Source: Bacteroidales bacterium
GTDB lineage: Bacteria > Bacteroidota > Bacteroidia > Bacteroidales > B18-G4
Assembly: GCA_023145125.1 (NCBI GenBank)
Contig: JAGLEK010000250.1
Span: forward strand, 1 to 16,340
Length of the DNA: 16,340 nucleotides
Reading direction: 5' to 3'
Below are positions 14,617 through 16,340 of the stretch, one piece after another. Every line of letters begins with the position of its first letter. Positions within the stretch are counted from its first letter, which is position 1. The position numbers and the translations under genes were made by a program. The notes below the pieces were generated by a model, which searched no databases, was not told the DNA's origin, and was given only the letters and a program-made list of their open reading frames with translations.

Positions 14617-16257
14617 ATGAAAACAAAATTATGTTGCTCAGTAGCCCTGGCATTTTTCATTAATGTGGTTTTTGCAGGTACTTATTATGTTGCCCCGGGT
14701 GGCAATGATTCAAGTTCTGGTACAGAATCTCAGCCGTGGTTGACCATTCAACATGCAGCAAACGTGATGATTGCAGGTGATATGGTATATATTAAGGCGG
14801 GTACCTATCATGAAATGGTTCATCAGAACATAAATTCAGGAACAGATGCAAATTATATCATCTTTTCCGCTTTTCCCGGTGATGAAGGAAATGTAATAAT
14901 CGATGGTACTGATATACCGGTGCCTGATTATACCGGATTGTTTTATATAGATAATGTTGATTACATAAAAGTATCAGGCTTAAGTATCCGAAATTCCAGA
15001 GAAGCCGGTATTATGATCGATTTTTCTACTCATATTTCAATAAATGATTGTTACATATTCAACACCCATTCATCAGGAATTGGTGTATGGAATTGTTCGA
15101 ATATTATTGTAGAGAACAATGATATTGACCATGCATGCATGGGCAACCAGGGCGGGGCCGCAGATATTCAGGAATGCCTGACCATCTCAGGAACAAAAGA
15201 TTTTGAAGTAAAAAACAATAAGGTACATGATAATACAGTCAATATGCTTGGCGGAGAGGGAATAGACATCAAAGAAGCCTGTGAAAATGGTAAAGTTTAT
15301 AACAATGAAGTTTATGATCTTATGTATGATTTAGGGATATATGTTGATGCATGGTCATCAAACTGTGAAAATATTGAGGTGTATAACAATATTGTTTATA
15401 ACACAAGCATAGGCATAGCGCTTTCTTCTGAATCGGGAGGAGTTTTACAAAATATTGATGTTTTTAATAACCTGGTATATAATAACAGGGAAAATGGAAT
15501 TGTAATTTCTAATTGGGATCAAAATGGATTGAGAAAAGATATCAATATTACCAATAATACAATATATCAGAATGGGGAACCGGGTTCCTGGGGTGGCGGG
15601 ATCTTTATAGAAACTGCCAATGTACAGAACATTGATATCAGAAATAATATTTGCAGTGATAATGCCGAGTGGCAGATAGCTGTTAATACCATGAATAGCA
15701 TTACAGTTGACTATAACCTGATTGATCAATTTATGGGGTGGAATGATCCGGGTGAATTAGAAATAAAGGGTACAAATTTTTTAGAAGCAGACCCTTTGTT
15801 TACAGATGCTGCAAATAAAGATTTTCATTTACAAGTCAATTCGCCATGCATTGATGCAGGCAATTTCCTGAACACACCGGATTTTGATTTTGATTATTTA
15901 ATACGACCCTATGATGGTGACAATAATGGATCAGCTCTTTTTGATATGGGTGCTCATGAATATGGATCAGATCCTTTCAGCATTGATGATCAGGTAAAAC
16001 CTTCCGGTATTGGACTAATCTATCCCAACCCCTTCACCACCTCCGCAACCATCGAGTACGAACTGAAAGAAATATCCAATATCCAATTTACAATATTAAA
16101 TGTAATTGGAGAGGTGGTATATACAACTGAAGATTGCTTGATGCCACAAGGCAGTCACACAGTCATATGGTCTCCCAGTCACCTTCCTGGGGGCATGTAT
16201 TACGCTGTGTTGAGGAGTGAAGAGGGGGTGTCGGTGGTTAAGATAGTGAAGCAATAA
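14617..16257 (+). CDS. Secreted right-handed beta-helix protein with T9SS sorting domain
   Basis: 546 residues. Signal peptide 1-20 (ending VVFA). DUF1565-like start: GTYYVAPGGNDSSSGTESQP, then LTIQHAANVMIAGDMVYIKAGTY. A long parallel beta-helix follows (about 100-400) with repeated rungs of the form I.V.NN.I...  (VENNDIDH, VKNNKVHDN, VYNNIVYNT, VFNNLVYNN, ITNNTIYQN, IRNNICSDN). A terminal cap has ADPLFTD..N.DFHLQVNSPCIDAGN and DMGAHEYG. The type A T9SS sorting domain (about 466-546) has YPNPFTTSATIEYEL, VIGEVVYTT, LPGGMYYAVLRS and VVKIVKQ. Such proteins are exported through the outer membrane by the type IX system and kept at the surface or released. The fold is typical of polysaccharide-binding or -cleaving proteins, but no catalytic motif can be assigned with confidence. 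Confidence 0.92.
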   Translation: MKTKLCCSVALAFFINVVFAGTYYVAPGGNDSSSGTESQPWLTIQHAANVMIAGDMVYIKAGTYHEMVHQNINSGTDANYIIFSAFPGDEGNVIIDGTDIPVPDYTGLFYIDNVDYIKVSGLSIRNSREAGIMIDFSTHISINDCYIFNTHSSGIGVWNCSNIIVENNDIDHACMGNQGGAADIQECLTISGTKDFEVKNNKVHDNTVNMLGGEGIDIKEACENGKVYNNEVYDLMYDLGIYVDAWSSNCENIEVYNNIVYNTSIGIALSSESGGVLQNIDVFNNLVYNNRENGIVISNWDQNGLRKDINITNNTIYQNGEPGSWGGGIFIETANVQNIDIRNNICSDNAEWQIAVNTMNSITVDYNLIDQFMGWNDPGELEIKGTNFLEADPLFTDAANKDFHLQVNSPCIDAGNFLNTPDFDFDYLIRPYDGDNNGSALFDMGAHEYGSDPFSIDDQVKPSGIGLIYPNPFTTSATIEYELKEISNIQFTILNVIGEVVYTTEDCLMPQGSHTVIWSPSHLPGGMYYAVLRSEEGVSVVKIVKQ

Positions 16258-16322
16258 AGCATAACCCTGCTGGCGCGTATCCATAAAGAAAAACCTAAAT
16301 CCTTAATTATCACTTTTATTGA

Positions 16323-16335
16323 GCACCAAAGGTGC
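16323..16335. repeat. Short palindrome at the right edge
   Basis: GCACC (16323-16327) and GGTGC (16331-16335) pair around AAA. It lies 66 bp after the last stop codon in a spacer cut by the window edge. There is no T-run within the visible sequence, so it may be part of a longer intergenic repeat or of the next gene's leader. The rest of 16258-16340 shows nothing recognisable. Confidence 0.3.
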
Positions 16336-16340
16336 GTAAA

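Overview
The window looks like chromosomal DNA of a member of the Bacteroidota. The evidence is an ECF sigma / FecR anti-sigma / STN-TonB-receptor signalling set, a DUF4249 lipoprotein partner, several lipoproteins with charged residues after the lipid cysteine, a type IX secretion (T9SS) C-terminal sorting domain, moderate-to-low GC, and short A-rich leaders in place of strong Shine-Dalgarno sites. I see no tRNA, rRNA, CRISPR array or intact transposase gene.

Left edge (1-429): the last 53 codons of an MscS-type mechanosensitive channel. After it comes a 267-bp gene-free stretch holding a small MITE-like element (about 185-399) with 12-bp inverted ends and a 9-bp direct repeat on each side. 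A large imperfect hairpin of the 'CACCAAGG' type sits inside it.

Central minus-strand block (430-11749), in transcription order. Two small, apparently cytosolic proteins share a C-terminal SDIE motif (11749-11435, 11327-10935). A TPR-containing membrane histidine kinase follows 8 bp later (10926-8821). Next is an ECF sigma factor (about 8688-8149) whose reading frame is intact but has no ATG, GTG or TTG start. Then come a FecR-type anti-sigma factor (7952-6954), an STN-domain TonB-dependent receptor (6921-4273), a DUF4249 lipoprotein overlapping it by one base, and two related four-cysteine lipoproteins (3389-2463, 2421-1576). The block closes with a strong intrinsic terminator (1522-1492). 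A separate secreted protein of unknown function lies beyond it (1428-430). The sigma/FecR/receptor trio is the usual trans-envelope signalling arrangement: ligand binding at the receptor is relayed through its STN domain to FecR, which frees the sigma factor to transcribe the uptake operon. DUF4249 and the two cysteine-rich lipoproteins are likely surface or periplasmic accessory parts of the same system. The ligand cannot be deduced.

Right part (11926-16257): a small secreted basic protein on the plus strand with its own candidate promoter and a strong terminator, a minus-strand NarL/LuxR-type response regulator (13005-12367) that is the likely partner of the TPR kinase, and, divergent from it, a DUF2079 polytopic membrane protein followed by a secreted parallel beta-helix protein with a T9SS sorting domain.
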